In this document: positions 26,565 to 35,819 of the stretch, in pieces
How the letters are laid out: every line of letters begins with the position of its first letter
How positions within the stretch are numbered: the first letter of the stretch is position 1
NCBI RefSeq assembly: GCF_900129935.1
Contig: NZ_FQXJ01000026.1
Span: 1-59,334 of the forward strand
Reading direction: 5' to 3'
Length of the DNA stretch: 59,334 bases
Origin: Desulfosporosinus lacus DSM 15449
GTDB lineage: Bacteria > Bacillota > Desulfitobacteriia > Desulfitobacteriales > Desulfitobacteriaceae
Notes under the pieces: model-generated
Told to the model about the DNA's origin: nothing
Seen by the model: the letters and a program-made list of their open reading frames with translations, nothing else
Database searches by the model: none
Translations under genes and position numbers: made by a program

Positions 26565-27019
26565 TGTCTTCTCAGCCCTTATTTATTCCCCTGTATTTTG
26601 ATGAATCTGAAGCGGATCTTTGGATAGCTTTACAACAAATTGAGCCGGAAAAGAGAACTTCCTTTATTAAAGAGACTTTGAAACAGGTATTAATAGAGAC
26701 TGACAGGGAAGTGATTGTTAGGTATCCGATTCATAAAGCGGCAGAAGATGTACTGGAGATCAGTGATGACGGTCATCAAGATGAGGAAACTCATGCAGAA
26801 GAGCTGGAAAAAGAAGTGGAGAATGGGGTGGAACGGCCAGGCCCGTTTACCTTAGAAGATTTATTTATTCAAACAGATCACCCTCATTCGGACGAGAAAC
26901 CGGATAATATGATTACGCGCGAAGAGGTTACTTCAATATCCGGCTACGAGTATATGATGAAACATATTATTGGTACGGAAGAGGATGAAACTGTTTTAAA
27001 GATTTTAAGAGGAAAATAA
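26561..27019 (+). CDS. Small acidic partner of the actin-like protein
   Basis: A 152-residue protein, not assigned to a family. The N-terminal 55 residues (FDESEADLWIALQQIEPEKRTSFIKETLKQ-like, with a helix-rich EKRTSFIKETL segment) resemble the short ribbon-helix-helix-like N-termini of ParR/StbB adaptors. The middle (about 70-105) is strongly acidic. ATGA overlap with the actin gene indicates translational coupling. The predicted role as DNA- or cargo-binding adaptor is inference from position and size. Confidence 0.7.
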   Translation: MMSSQPLFIPLYFDESEADLWIALQQIEPEKRTSFIKETLKQVLIETDREVIVRYPIHKAAEDVLEISDDGHQDEETHAEELEKEVENGVERPGPFTLEDLFIQTDHPHSDEKPDNMITREEVTSISGYEYMMKHIIGTEEDETVLKILRGK

Positions 27020-27026
27020 AAAACCT

Positions 27027-27056
27027 TTGATATAACTGCTAAAAGTGATGTATAAT
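27027..27056 (+). promoter_or_regulatory. Promoter before the CNNM pair
   Basis: TTGATA (27027-27032), 18 bases, TATAAT (27051-27056). It starts 7 bases after the preceding stop codon. Confidence 0.65.
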
Positions 27057-27143
27057 TATCTCTTAGCATAAGTACAAATAACAATATATAGATAAGATAA
27101 TAGATAATGAATCAGGTTTTCAGATATTAAAAGGAGGAGAAAA

Positions 27144-28496
27144 ATCATAGACGGTCTGCTCTGGAGTGGCATAAAGGTTTTAATTGCTTTTTTGTTGGTC
27201 GGATTAAACGGTGTTTTTGTTGCTGCTGAATTTGCAATGGTCAAGGTTCGAAAGACTCGTTTGGCGGAACTTGCAGAGAACGGCTCCCGCAGAGCAAAAA
27301 GCGCCCTCGATGTCACCTCGCAACTTGATGCGTATCTTTCAGCCTGTCAACTGGGAATTACGTTGGCATCTTTAGGTCTGGGTTGGCTGGGTGAACCAGC
27401 GATTGCAACTCTAATCGAGCCTTTGTTCGTGAACCTAGCCGGTTGGAATACGATCTACACTCATTCCGTTTCTATAGCAATAGCCTTTATTCTCATCTCT
27501 TTCTTACACATTGTTCTGGGAGAACTGGTCCCTAAGTCATTGGCCATTCAAAATGCAGAAGGTATTGCGCTTGCTAGTGCAGCCTTTTTGAAATTTTTCT
27601 ATTGGCTATTATACCCAATTATTTGGGCGCTTAATAGCATAGCTAATGTGGTTTTGCGTATTTGGGGCATTGAACCCGCCAATGAAGCTGATTTATCACA
27701 TAGTGAAGAAGAGCTGCGAATGTTAGTCGATGCCAGTCAAAAGCATGGATATTTAGATAAATTAGAAGGTAAATTACTGGACAATGTGTTTGAATTCTCT
27801 GATCGGATCGCTAGTGAGGTCATGATTCCTCGTCAAGATATGGTCTGCATTTTTATCCAGGATACATTTGATGAGATTCTCGAAGTTGTTAAGGAGTATG
27901 GGCATACGCGATATCTGCTGTGTGATGATGATAAAGATCATGTGCTTGGCTTAGTCCATATGCGAGACATTATTCGACTGCAGGAACAGTCGGGAACGAA
28001 GGATATTACTCAGATTAAACGGGATATTCTGGCAGTTCCTGAAGGCATGCCGATTTCTCATCTTGTACAGAGAATGCGAAGTCAACGAACTCATATGGCT
28101 GTTGTGGTGGATGAATTCGGTGGATCAGCCGGGCTGGTTACGCTTGAAGATATGCTGGAAGAATTAGTCGGAGAAATCTATGATGAATTTGAATTGGAAC
28201 AACCGCCTATTCAGAAACTTGCTGAAAATGAATATGTGCTTAATGGACGTGTCCTTATGGAAGAAGTTTCTGAAATGTTAGACATTCAGTTAGAAGAAGA
28301 AACAGTCTCTACAATTGGGGGATATGTGTTTTCTAGGTTAGGGCGCAAGCCTGTCAAAGGGGATGTCGTTTATTTTGATGGCTTCCATTTTGAAGTTATG
28401 GAGGTTATGGGCTTTAGAATCACCAAGGTTATGGTTAAGAGAAAGATACAGGAAACCAAAACCAGCGAAGTGACAGGCGTCCATAAAGCGGTTTAA
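27144..28496 (+). CDS. CNNM/CorC-HlyC family membrane protein, first of a tandem pair
   Basis: About 450 residues. It has an N-terminal DUF21/CNNM transmembrane domain (about 1-190, four membrane segments), two CBS domains (about 205-330) with the VVVDEFGGSAGLVT segment, and a C-terminal CorC_HlyC domain (about 350-430). CNNM proteins are linked to Mg2+ or other divalent-cation export. No ATG or GTG start exists at the right place: a perfect AAGGAGGAG (27131-27139) precedes ATC (27144) and ATA (27147), and the first usual start is TTG 27189, which would remove half of TM1 and lacks an RBS. Initiation at AUC or AUA is proposed. Confidence 0.85.
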   Translation: MIDGLLWSGIKVLIAFLLVGLNGVFVAAEFAMVKVRKTRLAELAENGSRRAKSALDVTSQLDAYLSACQLGITLASLGLGWLGEPAIATLIEPLFVNLAGWNTIYTHSVSIAIAFILISFLHIVLGELVPKSLAIQNAEGIALASAAFLKFFYWLLYPIIWALNSIANVVLRIWGIEPANEADLSHSEEELRMLVDASQKHGYLDKLEGKLLDNVFEFSDRIASEVMIPRQDMVCIFIQDTFDEILEVVKEYGHTRYLLCDDDKDHVLGLVHMRDIIRLQEQSGTKDITQIKRDILAVPEGMPISHLVQRMRSQRTHMAVVVDEFGGSAGLVTLEDMLEELVGEIYDEFELEQPPIQKLAENEYVLNGRVLMEEVSEMLDIQLEEETVSTIGGYVFSRLGRKPVKGDVVYFDGFHFEVMEVMGFRITKVMVKRKIQETKTSEVTGVHKAV

Positions 28497-28615
28497 TTAG
28501 CAAACTTTAGTAGACCGCCCTCTTGTGTTAGGTGAAGAGTGAATAATAGTTACCTTATATAAGTAAAATAAGTGAAGGAATACGTCAGGTTTGGAATTTA
28601 AAAGGAGGATAAAAA

Positions 28616-29947
28616 ATCATAGACGGTCTGCTTTGGAGTGTCATAATGATAGTCATGGCATTCTTATTAGTTGGATTAAATGGAGTTTTTGTAGCTGCTG
28701 AGTTTTCGTTGGTTAAAGTACGTAAGACGCGTTTGGCAGAGCTTGCGGAGAATGGTTCTCCGAGAGCCCAAACTGCCCTGCACGTGGCCTCTCAACTTGA
28801 TGCATACCTTTCAGCCTGTCAGCTTGGGATTACACTCTCTTCTTTGGGTTTAGGCTGGATAGGTGAACCAGCGATTGCTGCCCTTATAGAACCGTTGTTT
28901 GCTGGTATCGCCGGTTGGAACACAATTTACACTCATACTATCTCTATAACGATAGCCTTTTCGATCATTTCCTTGTTACACATTGTTTTAGGTGAGCTTG
29001 TCCCAAAATCAATAGCGATTCAAAAAGCGGAAAGTACGGCACTTGCTACAGCTGGCTTTTTAAAAGGTTTTTACTGGATTTGTTACCCAGTAATTCGGTT
29101 ACTTAACGGCTTGGCTAATCTGGTGTTGCGTATATGGAAAATCGAACCTGCCAATGAGGCTGACTTATCCCATAGCGAAGAAGAACTTCGAATGCTAGTT
29201 GATGCCAGTCAAAAGCACGGGTATTTGGATAAATTAGAAGGGAAGCTCTTGGATAATGTCTTTGAGTTTTCTGATCGTAACGCTAGTGAAGTTATGGTGC
29301 CACGGCAAGATATGGTGTGTATCTTCATACAGGACACCTTTGAGGAGATTCTCAAAATCGTCAAAAGTTATGGACATACGCGTTATTTGTTGTGTGATGA
29401 TGATAAAGACCATGTGCTCGGATTAGTCCATATGAGGGACATCCTCAGGCTTCAAGAACAATCGGGCGAAAAAGATATTTGTCAGATTAAACGGGATGTC
29501 CTGGCAGTTCCTGAGGGCATGCCGATTTCTCATCTTGTACAGAGAATGCGAAGCCAGCGGACCCACATGGCAGTTGTCGTTGACGAATTTGGGGGATCAG
29601 CAGGATTGGTCACCATCGAAGATATGTTGGAAGAGTTAGTCGGAGAAATCTATGATGAATTCGAGCTGGAACAGCCTCCAATTCAGAAACTGACTGAAAA
29701 TGAATATCTTTTGAATGGACGCGTCTTGATGGAAGAAGTCTCAGAAATGATGGATATTCAATTAGAGGAAGAAACGGTCACAACAATTGGGGGATATATA
29801 TTTTCGAGGTTAGGACGAAAGCCTGTTAAAGGGGATGTCATTTACTTTGAGGACATTCTGTTTGAAGTAATGGAGGTTATGGGATTTAGAATTACCAAAG
29901 TTAAGATTCTAAGGAAGCCCCTTGAAAATTTAACGCCAGCGAAGTAA
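28616..29947 (+). CDS. CNNM/CorC-HlyC family membrane protein, second of a tandem pair
   Basis: About 443 residues and nearly identical in protein sequence and domain order to the preceding gene (DUF21, CBS pair, CorC_HlyC), so a recent tandem duplication. The leader and first codons are also conserved: AAGGAGG (28602-28608), then AAAAAATC ATA GAC GGT CTG CTT TGG, matching the first copy up to one synonymous change. An in-frame ATG at 28646 exists here but has no RBS, and the conserved start region lies before it. The paralogues differ mainly in TM3-TM4 and at the C-terminus. Confidence 0.85.
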   Translation: MIDGLLWSVIMIVMAFLLVGLNGVFVAAEFSLVKVRKTRLAELAENGSPRAQTALHVASQLDAYLSACQLGITLSSLGLGWIGEPAIAALIEPLFAGIAGWNTIYTHTISITIAFSIISLLHIVLGELVPKSIAIQKAESTALATAGFLKGFYWICYPVIRLLNGLANLVLRIWKIEPANEADLSHSEEELRMLVDASQKHGYLDKLEGKLLDNVFEFSDRNASEVMVPRQDMVCIFIQDTFEEILKIVKSYGHTRYLLCDDDKDHVLGLVHMRDILRLQEQSGEKDICQIKRDVLAVPEGMPISHLVQRMRSQRTHMAVVVDEFGGSAGLVTIEDMLEELVGEIYDEFELEQPPIQKLTENEYLLNGRVLMEEVSEMMDIQLEEETVTTIGGYIFSRLGRKPVKGDVIYFEDILFEVMEVMGFRITKVKILRKPLENLTPAK

Positions 29948-29983
29948 CAAAGAACATGACTCTTCTGACCAAACCTTGAATTT

Positions 29984-30021
29984 ATTAGAGGCCTGCAAAT
30001 AATCCTTTGCAGGCCTCTAAT
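29984..30021. terminator. Bidirectional terminator between the CNNM pair and asnB
   Basis: Perfect 16-bp stem ATTAGAGGCCTGCAAA / TTTGCAGGCCTCTAAT with a 6-base loop. Confidence 0.88.
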
Positions 30022-30052
30022 CCCTATAGATATAGAAAAATGGTAAATATTC

Positions 30053-31939
30053 TTAACAAAAACGGATTTTGTTTTCCTGCAACCAGAAATTGGTTTGAAT
30101 CAGATAAGCAAAGAGCTGTGGAATGTCCATTAATTGCCCAAACCAAGGACGACCCGAAGGAATAGTATCTGAGAGCTTCATTAAATCCTTAAGTGCAGGG
30201 AGATTTAAAAACGGAAGAATCGGGGAGGTGCTGTCTTCGATGATTTCTTGCAACCAGGTACGAACAGCTAATAGGTAACTGGGGTGATGAGTTTTTGGGT
30301 AAGGGCTTTTGCGACGCCAAAGCACATCTTCGGGTAAGACCCCGGTAAGAGCATGTCGGAGGAGTCCTTTTTCTCTGCCTTCCAGGGCTTTCATCTCCCA
30401 TGGGATGTTCCAGGCATATTCAACAAGACGATGATCGCAGAAGGGAACACGCACCTCTAACCCAGCAGCCATGGTCATGCGATCTTTGCGATCGAGGAGT
30501 GTAGGCATGAAACGGGTTATCGTTAAATAAGTGATCTCACGGATACGGGCTTCGCGTTGAAGATTCTTCTTGACAGTTCGGCTGTCTTGATGGACAGCGG
30601 AAGAACCCGGCAGTTGGGGGATCTCGGCAAGAGCCTCTTCATAACGTGTTTTCAAATAGTCATGGGGTTGCAGACGTTCAATAAGGTCCGGAGATAGAAC
30701 TTGTAAACGATTTTCCACATGAAGGGCCCAGGGAAAGGTTTGAGCTTCCAGCGACTCTTGACGATGAAACCACGGATATCCTCCAAACACTTCATCGGCA
30801 CATTCCCCGGATAATCCCACGGTGATCTTCTTTTTAATCTCGCGGGAAAAGAGTAATAATGAGGCATCTACATCAGCCATTCCAGGAAAATCGCGGGCTA
30901 GTGCAGCGTCTTTGAGTGCCTGGACAAGTTCAGGGATATTAAAGGAACAGTTTGTGTGTTGGGTACCGAAGGTCTGAGACATTCGTTCAATCCAAGGTCC
31001 ATCAGCTCCGGGTTGGAAAGCATTAGGAAGAAAATACTTATCATTCTCAGCATAGTCTACAGAGAAGGTCGGCAGAGGCCCTTTATTGTTTTGCGCTTGG
31101 GATTCCGCGGCAATTGCCGTGATTGCACTTGAATCTAACCCTCCGGAGAGCAGGGTGCCAATGGGCACATCTGAAACCAACTGACGTTTTACTGTATCTA
31201 GAAAAAGGTCACGAATCTTTGCGGTGGTTGTCTTTAAGTCGTCTTCATGAACGTTATTAGGTAAGGCCCAATATCTGCGAATGTGCAGTCCGTTTTTAGA
31301 GTATAACAGAACATGGCCTGGTTTTAATTCGGAAATGCCCTCGAAAACACCTACTCCGGGACTGCGGGCCGGGCCGACGAGGAAGATTTCGGATAAACCT
31401 TCTTTTCCGATGATAGGGGAAATGTCAGGGTGCTTCAATAAAGCTTTTATTTCGGAAGCGAAAACGAGGGAACCGGTCTGCTCACGATAAAAGAGCGGTT
31501 TAACCCCTAAGCGGTCACGTGCAATAAACAACTGTTCTTCTTTACTGTCCCAAATTCCAAAAGCGAAAATTCCATTTAAGCGCTCTACGCAGGAGGGTCC
31601 CCACTCTAAGTAGGATAGAAGTACTGCTTCAGTATCAGAATGTCCCTCGAAAGAATAACCACGGCTTATAAGTTCTTGGCGGATCTCTTGTGTGTTATAG
31701 AGTTCTCCATTATAGATGAGGGTAAAGGTATATTCACCACGCTTACGAATCATGGGTTGACGACCGCCTTGGGGATCAACCACTATTAGCCGTCTATGTC
31801 CGAAAGCAACACGTGGGGAAAGCCAATATCCTTCTGCATCAGGCCCTCGGGGAATTAAGGTATTTGTCATACCGATTAGAACTTCTTTTTGAAGAGTCAG
31901 ATCATGCTCCCAATTAACCATGCCAACGATACCACACAT
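30053..31939 (-). CDS. asnB: Asparagine synthetase (glutamine-hydrolysing)
   Basis: A 628-residue class II amidotransferase. Cys2 at the processed N-terminus (MCGIVGMVN) is the glutaminase nucleophile, and the glutaminase domain spans about residues 1-210. The synthetase domain holds the ATP PP-loop SGGLDSS near residue 265 and the GECADEVFGGY segment. It makes asparagine from aspartate, ATP and glutamine. ATG 31939 follows GGAGG; the in-frame extension to 31981 would displace the catalytic Cys. Length and layout match AsnB. A peptide- or sugar-modifying relative cannot be fully excluded, but no such cluster is nearby. Confidence 0.93.
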   Translation of the reverse strand: MCGIVGMVNWEHDLTLQKEVLIGMTNTLIPRGPDAEGYWLSPRVAFGHRRLIVVDPQGGRQPMIRKRGEYTFTLIYNGELYNTQEIRQELISRGYSFEGHSDTEAVLLSYLEWGPSCVERLNGIFAFGIWDSKEEQLFIARDRLGVKPLFYREQTGSLVFASEIKALLKHPDISPIIGKEGLSEIFLVGPARSPGVGVFEGISELKPGHVLLYSKNGLHIRRYWALPNNVHEDDLKTTTAKIRDLFLDTVKRQLVSDVPIGTLLSGGLDSSAITAIAAESQAQNNKGPLPTFSVDYAENDKYFLPNAFQPGADGPWIERMSQTFGTQHTNCSFNIPELVQALKDAALARDFPGMADVDASLLLFSREIKKKITVGLSGECADEVFGGYPWFHRQESLEAQTFPWALHVENRLQVLSPDLIERLQPHDYLKTRYEEALAEIPQLPGSSAVHQDSRTVKKNLQREARIREITYLTITRFMPTLLDRKDRMTMAAGLEVRVPFCDHRLVEYAWNIPWEMKALEGREKGLLRHALTGVLPEDVLWRRKSPYPKTHHPSYLLAVRTWLQEIIEDSTSPILPFLNLPALKDLMKLSDTIPSGRPWFGQLMDIPQLFAYLIQTNFWLQENKIRFC

Positions 31940-32306
31940 TTTGCAAGTCCTCCTTTGTTTGAAACAGATAATCATTATCAAATACTTTATACAATCTATG
32001 TCTTCAGGATGTAAAAGGTTCCGTTTTTTTGAGTCTTTTAGTTCTAAGGAAATTAGATTGAAGCCAGGGGAAGGGTCTGGATTTCAAGTTGGACCCACTA
32101 GTTATTAATGAAGACCATGCTTGATATAATATGACATAAGCAAGTTGCTGGTTAGGTTAATCAGATGCGGTCAAGTCATAAGGATCCGGTTCTGCGCAGA
32201 ATAGGTTTTACTTCACTCTATAGTATTAGCCGAATATACTGGTGCTATCTAAAATGATTATCAATCCTTTTACAACCACTAAAAGTATCACAAGGGGGAA
32301 AGCGGT
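31940..32306 (+). other. Intergenic region upstream of the DUF3006 gene
   Basis: No gene is seen. It holds the asnB RBS at its left end, a TATAAT (32125-32130) without a convincing -35, and a short perfect palindrome TTCTGCGCAGAA near 32192-32203. RBS AAGGGGGAAAG precedes ATG 32307. Confidence 0.5.
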
Positions 32307-32510
32307 ATGTATGTCATAGATCGGTTTGAAGGGGACTGGGCTATTATTGAAACCGATAATCGCGCCACGTTTAATTTACCCCGCAGTGTCTTGACAGCGG
32401 ATCTTAAAGAAGGGGATATAATTAACATCTTAGTAAGTCTTGATTCAGAAGCAACAAAACAGCGTTCGAAAAATGCTAAAAGTCTGCTGGAAAACTTTTT
32501 CGATCAATAG
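32307..32510 (+). CDS. DUF3006-family small protein
   Basis: A 67-residue protein with the DUF3006 pattern: opening YVIDRFEGDWAIIE and the LKEGDIIN segment, a small beta-rich fold. Genes of this family commonly precede metallo-beta-lactamase-fold (ComEC C-terminal-like) genes in Firmicutes, as here, with a 9-18 base gap. Function unknown. A role with the downstream hydrolase is inferred from this recurring pairing. Confidence 0.85.
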   Translation: MYVIDRFEGDWAIIETDNRATFNLPRSVLTADLKEGDIINILVSLDSEATKQRSKNAKSLLENFFDQ

Positions 32511-32528
32511 AAGAGGAGTTTGCAACAA

Positions 32529-33722
32529 GTGTTATTTCGCATAAAACAGTTTATCTTACCCATTATCATTTTCTCGGTGTTTGGTCTTTCCGGATGCGGT
32601 AGAGCGGAAATTGCTCCTGCTCAGACTGTTACTGGAACCAATGGAATATTGCAAGTTCATTTTATCGACGTTGGTCAGGCAGATAGTATTCTCCTAATTT
32701 CCCCCGACGGAGAGTCAATTCTTATAGATGGTGGAAATAATGATGATGGGCCAGAAGTAGTAAGTTACTTAAAATCTCAGGGGGTCAAAGAACTTTCAGC
32801 TATTGTAGCAACCCATCCTCATGAGGACCATATAGGAGGATTAGATTCGGTCATTCAAAGCATACCTCCTAAAACCGTCTATATGCCAAATGTAAGCCCT
32901 AACACCAGAACCTTTGAAGACTTTACGGCTGCTGTTAATATCAGTGGCGCAAAGAAAGTCCAAGCAAAAGCGGGAGTGAGCTTGAATGGACCGGATATTA
33001 TGGGGATATTTCTTGCACCTAACAATAGCAGTTATGAAGAGCTGAACAATTACAGCGCAGTGCTAAAAGTGACCTATGGTAAAGTATCCTTTCTTTTCGA
33101 GGGGGATGCTGAAGATATTTCCGAAGAGGAAATGCTTCGGAATAGACAAAACTTAAAAGCAACGGTGCTTAAAGTTGGCCATCATGGGAGTAAAAGTTCA
33201 ACAACCAGTGAATTTTTGAAAGCCGTATCTCCGCAATATGCCATTATTTCGGTGGGTGCTGATAATGAGTACGGTCATCCAACAGCAACTGTTTTAGATA
33301 GATTTGCCGAGGCCGGGATTGAAGTATTTAGAACGGATCAATCAGGAACGATTGTAGCTTCGACAGATGGAGAAGTAATAAAATTTGATAAGAATGTATC
33401 AACACCCTCTGCCTCTACTTCACAGGGGCTGGTGGAGTTATCGAATGTTGATTTAAGAGGAGAAGCAGTGACCATTACTAATAGGAGTAATACAGCGGTT
33501 AATCTAACCGGGTGGAAATTAGTGAGTGAAGTTGGCAATCAAATCTATAATTTCCCTGCGGATACAACCTTAACTCCAGGTGGGTCGCTTAAAGTTGTAA
33601 GTGGAGAGAAAGCACGGGCGGGATCGGATAGTTTACTTTGGACGGAATCAAATATCTGGAACAATGACGGCGATCCTGCAGCACTTTACGATGCTCAAGG
33701 GCAACTGGCAGCTAAAAGATAG
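32529..33722 (+). CDS. Secreted metallo-beta-lactamase-fold lipoprotein with C-terminal lamin-tail domain
   Basis: A 397-residue lipoprotein. The signal segment ends in the lipobox LSGC (about 20-23). A ComEC/Rec2-like MBL-fold hydrolase domain follows with the metal motif HPHEDH near residue 95 and the later KVGHHGSKSSTT segment. The C-terminal part (about 300-395) contains GWKLVSEVGNQIYNFP, typical of a lamin-tail (LTD) domain found in secreted nucleases. It probably degrades nucleic acid or a phosphodiester outside the cell. GTG 32529 lies 10 bases after AGAGGAG; TTG 32520 is too close to it. Confidence 0.88.
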   Translation: MLFRIKQFILPIIIFSVFGLSGCGRAEIAPAQTVTGTNGILQVHFIDVGQADSILLISPDGESILIDGGNNDDGPEVVSYLKSQGVKELSAIVATHPHEDHIGGLDSVIQSIPPKTVYMPNVSPNTRTFEDFTAAVNISGAKKVQAKAGVSLNGPDIMGIFLAPNNSSYEELNNYSAVLKVTYGKVSFLFEGDAEDISEEEMLRNRQNLKATVLKVGHHGSKSSTTSEFLKAVSPQYAIISVGADNEYGHPTATVLDRFAEAGIEVFRTDQSGTIVASTDGEVIKFDKNVSTPSASTSQGLVELSNVDLRGEAVTITNRSNTAVNLTGWKLVSEVGNQIYNFPADTTLTPGGSLKVVSGEKARAGSDSLLWTESNIWNNDGDPAALYDAQGQLAAKR

Positions 33723-33849
33723 TGGCTAGGTTATTGGAAGGCAATTCCATGGGACTATGAACAAATATGTAAAAATTATGATACAATACGATAAATGGAT
33801 GGCAAGCGAAATTACAATGTTAGGAAATGTAGAAAAGGAGTGATTTTTT

Positions 33850-34299
33850 ATGAAGGTCATGGATGTTATGCAAACAAATGTCATTACCATTCAAATGGAT
33901 CTGGAAATCAAGGAAATCGCCAAAATATTATATGACAATAAGATTTCCGGTGCGCCTGTAGTTGATACTGCTGGGAATTTAGTAGGGATTGTCAGTGAAG
34001 GAGACTTATTACATAAAGAAACAAATCCACAGATCCCTGGAGTGTTTGGAATTTTAGGAGCACTTATTTATTACCGGGGTGTTAAGCAATATGAATCCGA
34101 TTTAAAAAAGTTGATTGCAGTGCAAGCCTCAGAAATTATGACTCCCAATGTTGTGAAAATCTCTAAAGAAGCCAGTATAGAAGAGGCAGCATCCTTAATG
34201 GTTAGTAAAAAAATCAAACGATTGCCCGTTATTGAGAATGGGAAGATCATTGGAATAGTAACTCGAATGGATATTATAAAAACCTTAATTGCAGATTAA
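33850..34299 (+). CDS. CBS-domain pair protein
   Basis: A 149-residue protein consisting of two CBS domains (about 7-60 and 93-147), with typical DVMQTNVITI and EIMTPNVVKI openings. A 20-residue linker with GVFGILGALIYYRG lies between them. CBS pairs bind adenine nucleotides and act as regulatory modules. As a stand-alone unit its partner is not identified. RBS AAAGGAG precedes the ATG. Confidence 0.88.
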   Translation: MKVMDVMQTNVITIQMDLEIKEIAKILYDNKISGAPVVDTAGNLVGIVSEGDLLHKETNPQIPGVFGILGALIYYRGVKQYESDLKKLIAVQASEIMTPNVVKISKEASIEEAASLMVSKKIKRLPVIENGKIIGIVTRMDIIKTLIAD

Positions 34300-34323
34300 A
34301 AGAACCGAAACAGGGGGAAAAAA

Positions 34324-34374
34324 GGGGACAGGTACGTTGTTTATTTCCATTGTCAAAACAACGTACCTGTCCCC
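34324..34374. repeat. Long palindrome of the RAYT/REP-associated type
   Basis: Perfect 19-bp arms GGGGACAGGTACGTTGTTT / AAACAACGTACCTGTCCCC (34324-34342 and 34356-34374) with a 13-base loop. GGGGACAGGTNC...CTGTCCCC palindromes are typical of REP-like repeats mobilised by IS200-like Y1 (RAYT) transposases in clostridia. It may also end the CBS gene transcript. No transposase is present in the window. Confidence 0.7.
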
Positions 34375-34552
34375 ATCTGTTCCTATTTGATATAATGCGA
34401 TACCCTTGCGACAAAGAAATTGCAAAGATATCGAATCCCTATTTTCGACATTGTCACCAACATAAACCGATAATATCTGATATAATAGTAAAAATGTACA
34501 ACTTTCGCTTGAATATAGCCCTTAAAGAAGCTCTGTTGAGAGGAGGAATGTT

Positions 34553-35776
34553 GTGGACATTCATGAAGTGCAAAGATTGCAATCTGATTTATTAAAAATA
34601 ATTGCAGAAGGATCTGGAGTAGAGGGTATAGTTGAAGCCTTAGCCAAAGTGATTGAAGCCCCTGTTATAGTGACAAATGAATTTCATAAAATTCTTGCTT
34701 CCACTCATAAGGATTACCCCAGACATTCCTTCATCAGAAGTAGTAATATTGGATCTGAAAAGAGTCCGGAATTGTATCAAATTAATTTGGGAAGCAATAT
34801 GAATGAGGCTTATCAATTTCCCAGTTTTATTAAAAATAAAATCCTTGGTTATTTAATTATTTTCAATGACGGATTGGATTCTATGTCCATACAAAGCTTG
34901 GGAGAAGCCACATCTCTTGTCTTGGCGGTTCAGTTAGCTAAAGATAAGGAGTTTTCGTTATCTGAGAAGAGGTATATTGATGCCTTTTTATTTGACCTTC
35001 TCTATGGCAACATAGAATCTGGGGAGGATATCATTGCCAGAGGGGAACTATGGGGATGGGATCTGAGTCGACCACAATGTGTTTTAGTCTTTGAATTAGA
35101 GGATTACGACTATTATTCAGGAGACAGAGACCAGCTTGAGGTGCTTTTTGACAGCGTACAATCAGTGATGAATGAACTGGGCGAAAAACCAATTTTAACA
35201 AAGAAAAAGGGGGAAGTTATAGCTATCCTCTTTAGGTCTAAGGATGGTCAGCAGGAACAAAATGAATACACAAAGCTATTGGCAGACAAGATAGAAAGTC
35301 TCGTAAAGCAAAGAATACCTTCTAGAGAATTGCGCTTAGGAATCGGGAGGATATACAAAAAACCAAAGGACATCTTCCGCAGTTATCAAGAAGCAAAAGT
35401 CGCCTTGGAACTGGGAAAGTTGATGGACTCACGCTTGAGGACCCCTTTTTTTACTAAGTTAGGGGTAGCAAGGATTCTGTATAATCATGACCGCCATGAG
35501 TTAGCAGAACTATACAAAGAGACTATAGGAGAACTCGAACGCTACGATCTTCTAAATAATTCAGATCTTATGAAAACCCTGGAAACCTTCTTAGCACATC
35601 GATGTGATTTAAAGGAGACAGCTAAAGTGAGCTATGTACATCCTAACACCTTGCGTTATCGTTTAAAGAAGATTCAAGAAATATTGGATGCTGATCTGGA
35701 TGATATTGACACGAAGCTCAATCTTATGGTTGCCTTTAAAATTAAGTTTCTCGTGGCATCAGAAATTGATAAATAA
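34553..35776 (+). CDS. PucR/CdaR-type transcriptional regulator
   Basis: A 407-residue cytoplasmic regulator. The N-terminal part is ligand-binding-like, the middle is a GGDEF-like PucR domain, and a C-terminal HTH (about 345-400) contains LKETAKVSYVHPNTLRYRLK, the diagnostic PucR/CdaR segment. It lies 43 bases before the first molybdoenzyme gene on the same strand and may regulate it. GTG 34553 follows GAGGAGG by 6 bases. An extended -10 (TGATATAAT at 34478-34486) lies upstream. Its inducer is unknown. Confidence 0.88.
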   Translation: MDIHEVQRLQSDLLKIIAEGSGVEGIVEALAKVIEAPVIVTNEFHKILASTHKDYPRHSFIRSSNIGSEKSPELYQINLGSNMNEAYQFPSFIKNKILGYLIIFNDGLDSMSIQSLGEATSLVLAVQLAKDKEFSLSEKRYIDAFLFDLLYGNIESGEDIIARGELWGWDLSRPQCVLVFELEDYDYYSGDRDQLEVLFDSVQSVMNELGEKPILTKKKGEVIAILFRSKDGQQEQNEYTKLLADKIESLVKQRIPSRELRLGIGRIYKKPKDIFRSYQEAKVALELGKLMDSRLRTPFFTKLGVARILYNHDRHELAELYKETIGELERYDLLNNSDLMKTLETFLAHRCDLKETAKVSYVHPNTLRYRLKKIQEILDADLDDIDTKLNLMVAFKIKFLVASEIDK

Positions 35777-35819
35777 TCTCAGTTTCCTATAAGCTGCACA
35801 GGGAAAGGGGGAGAAACGA

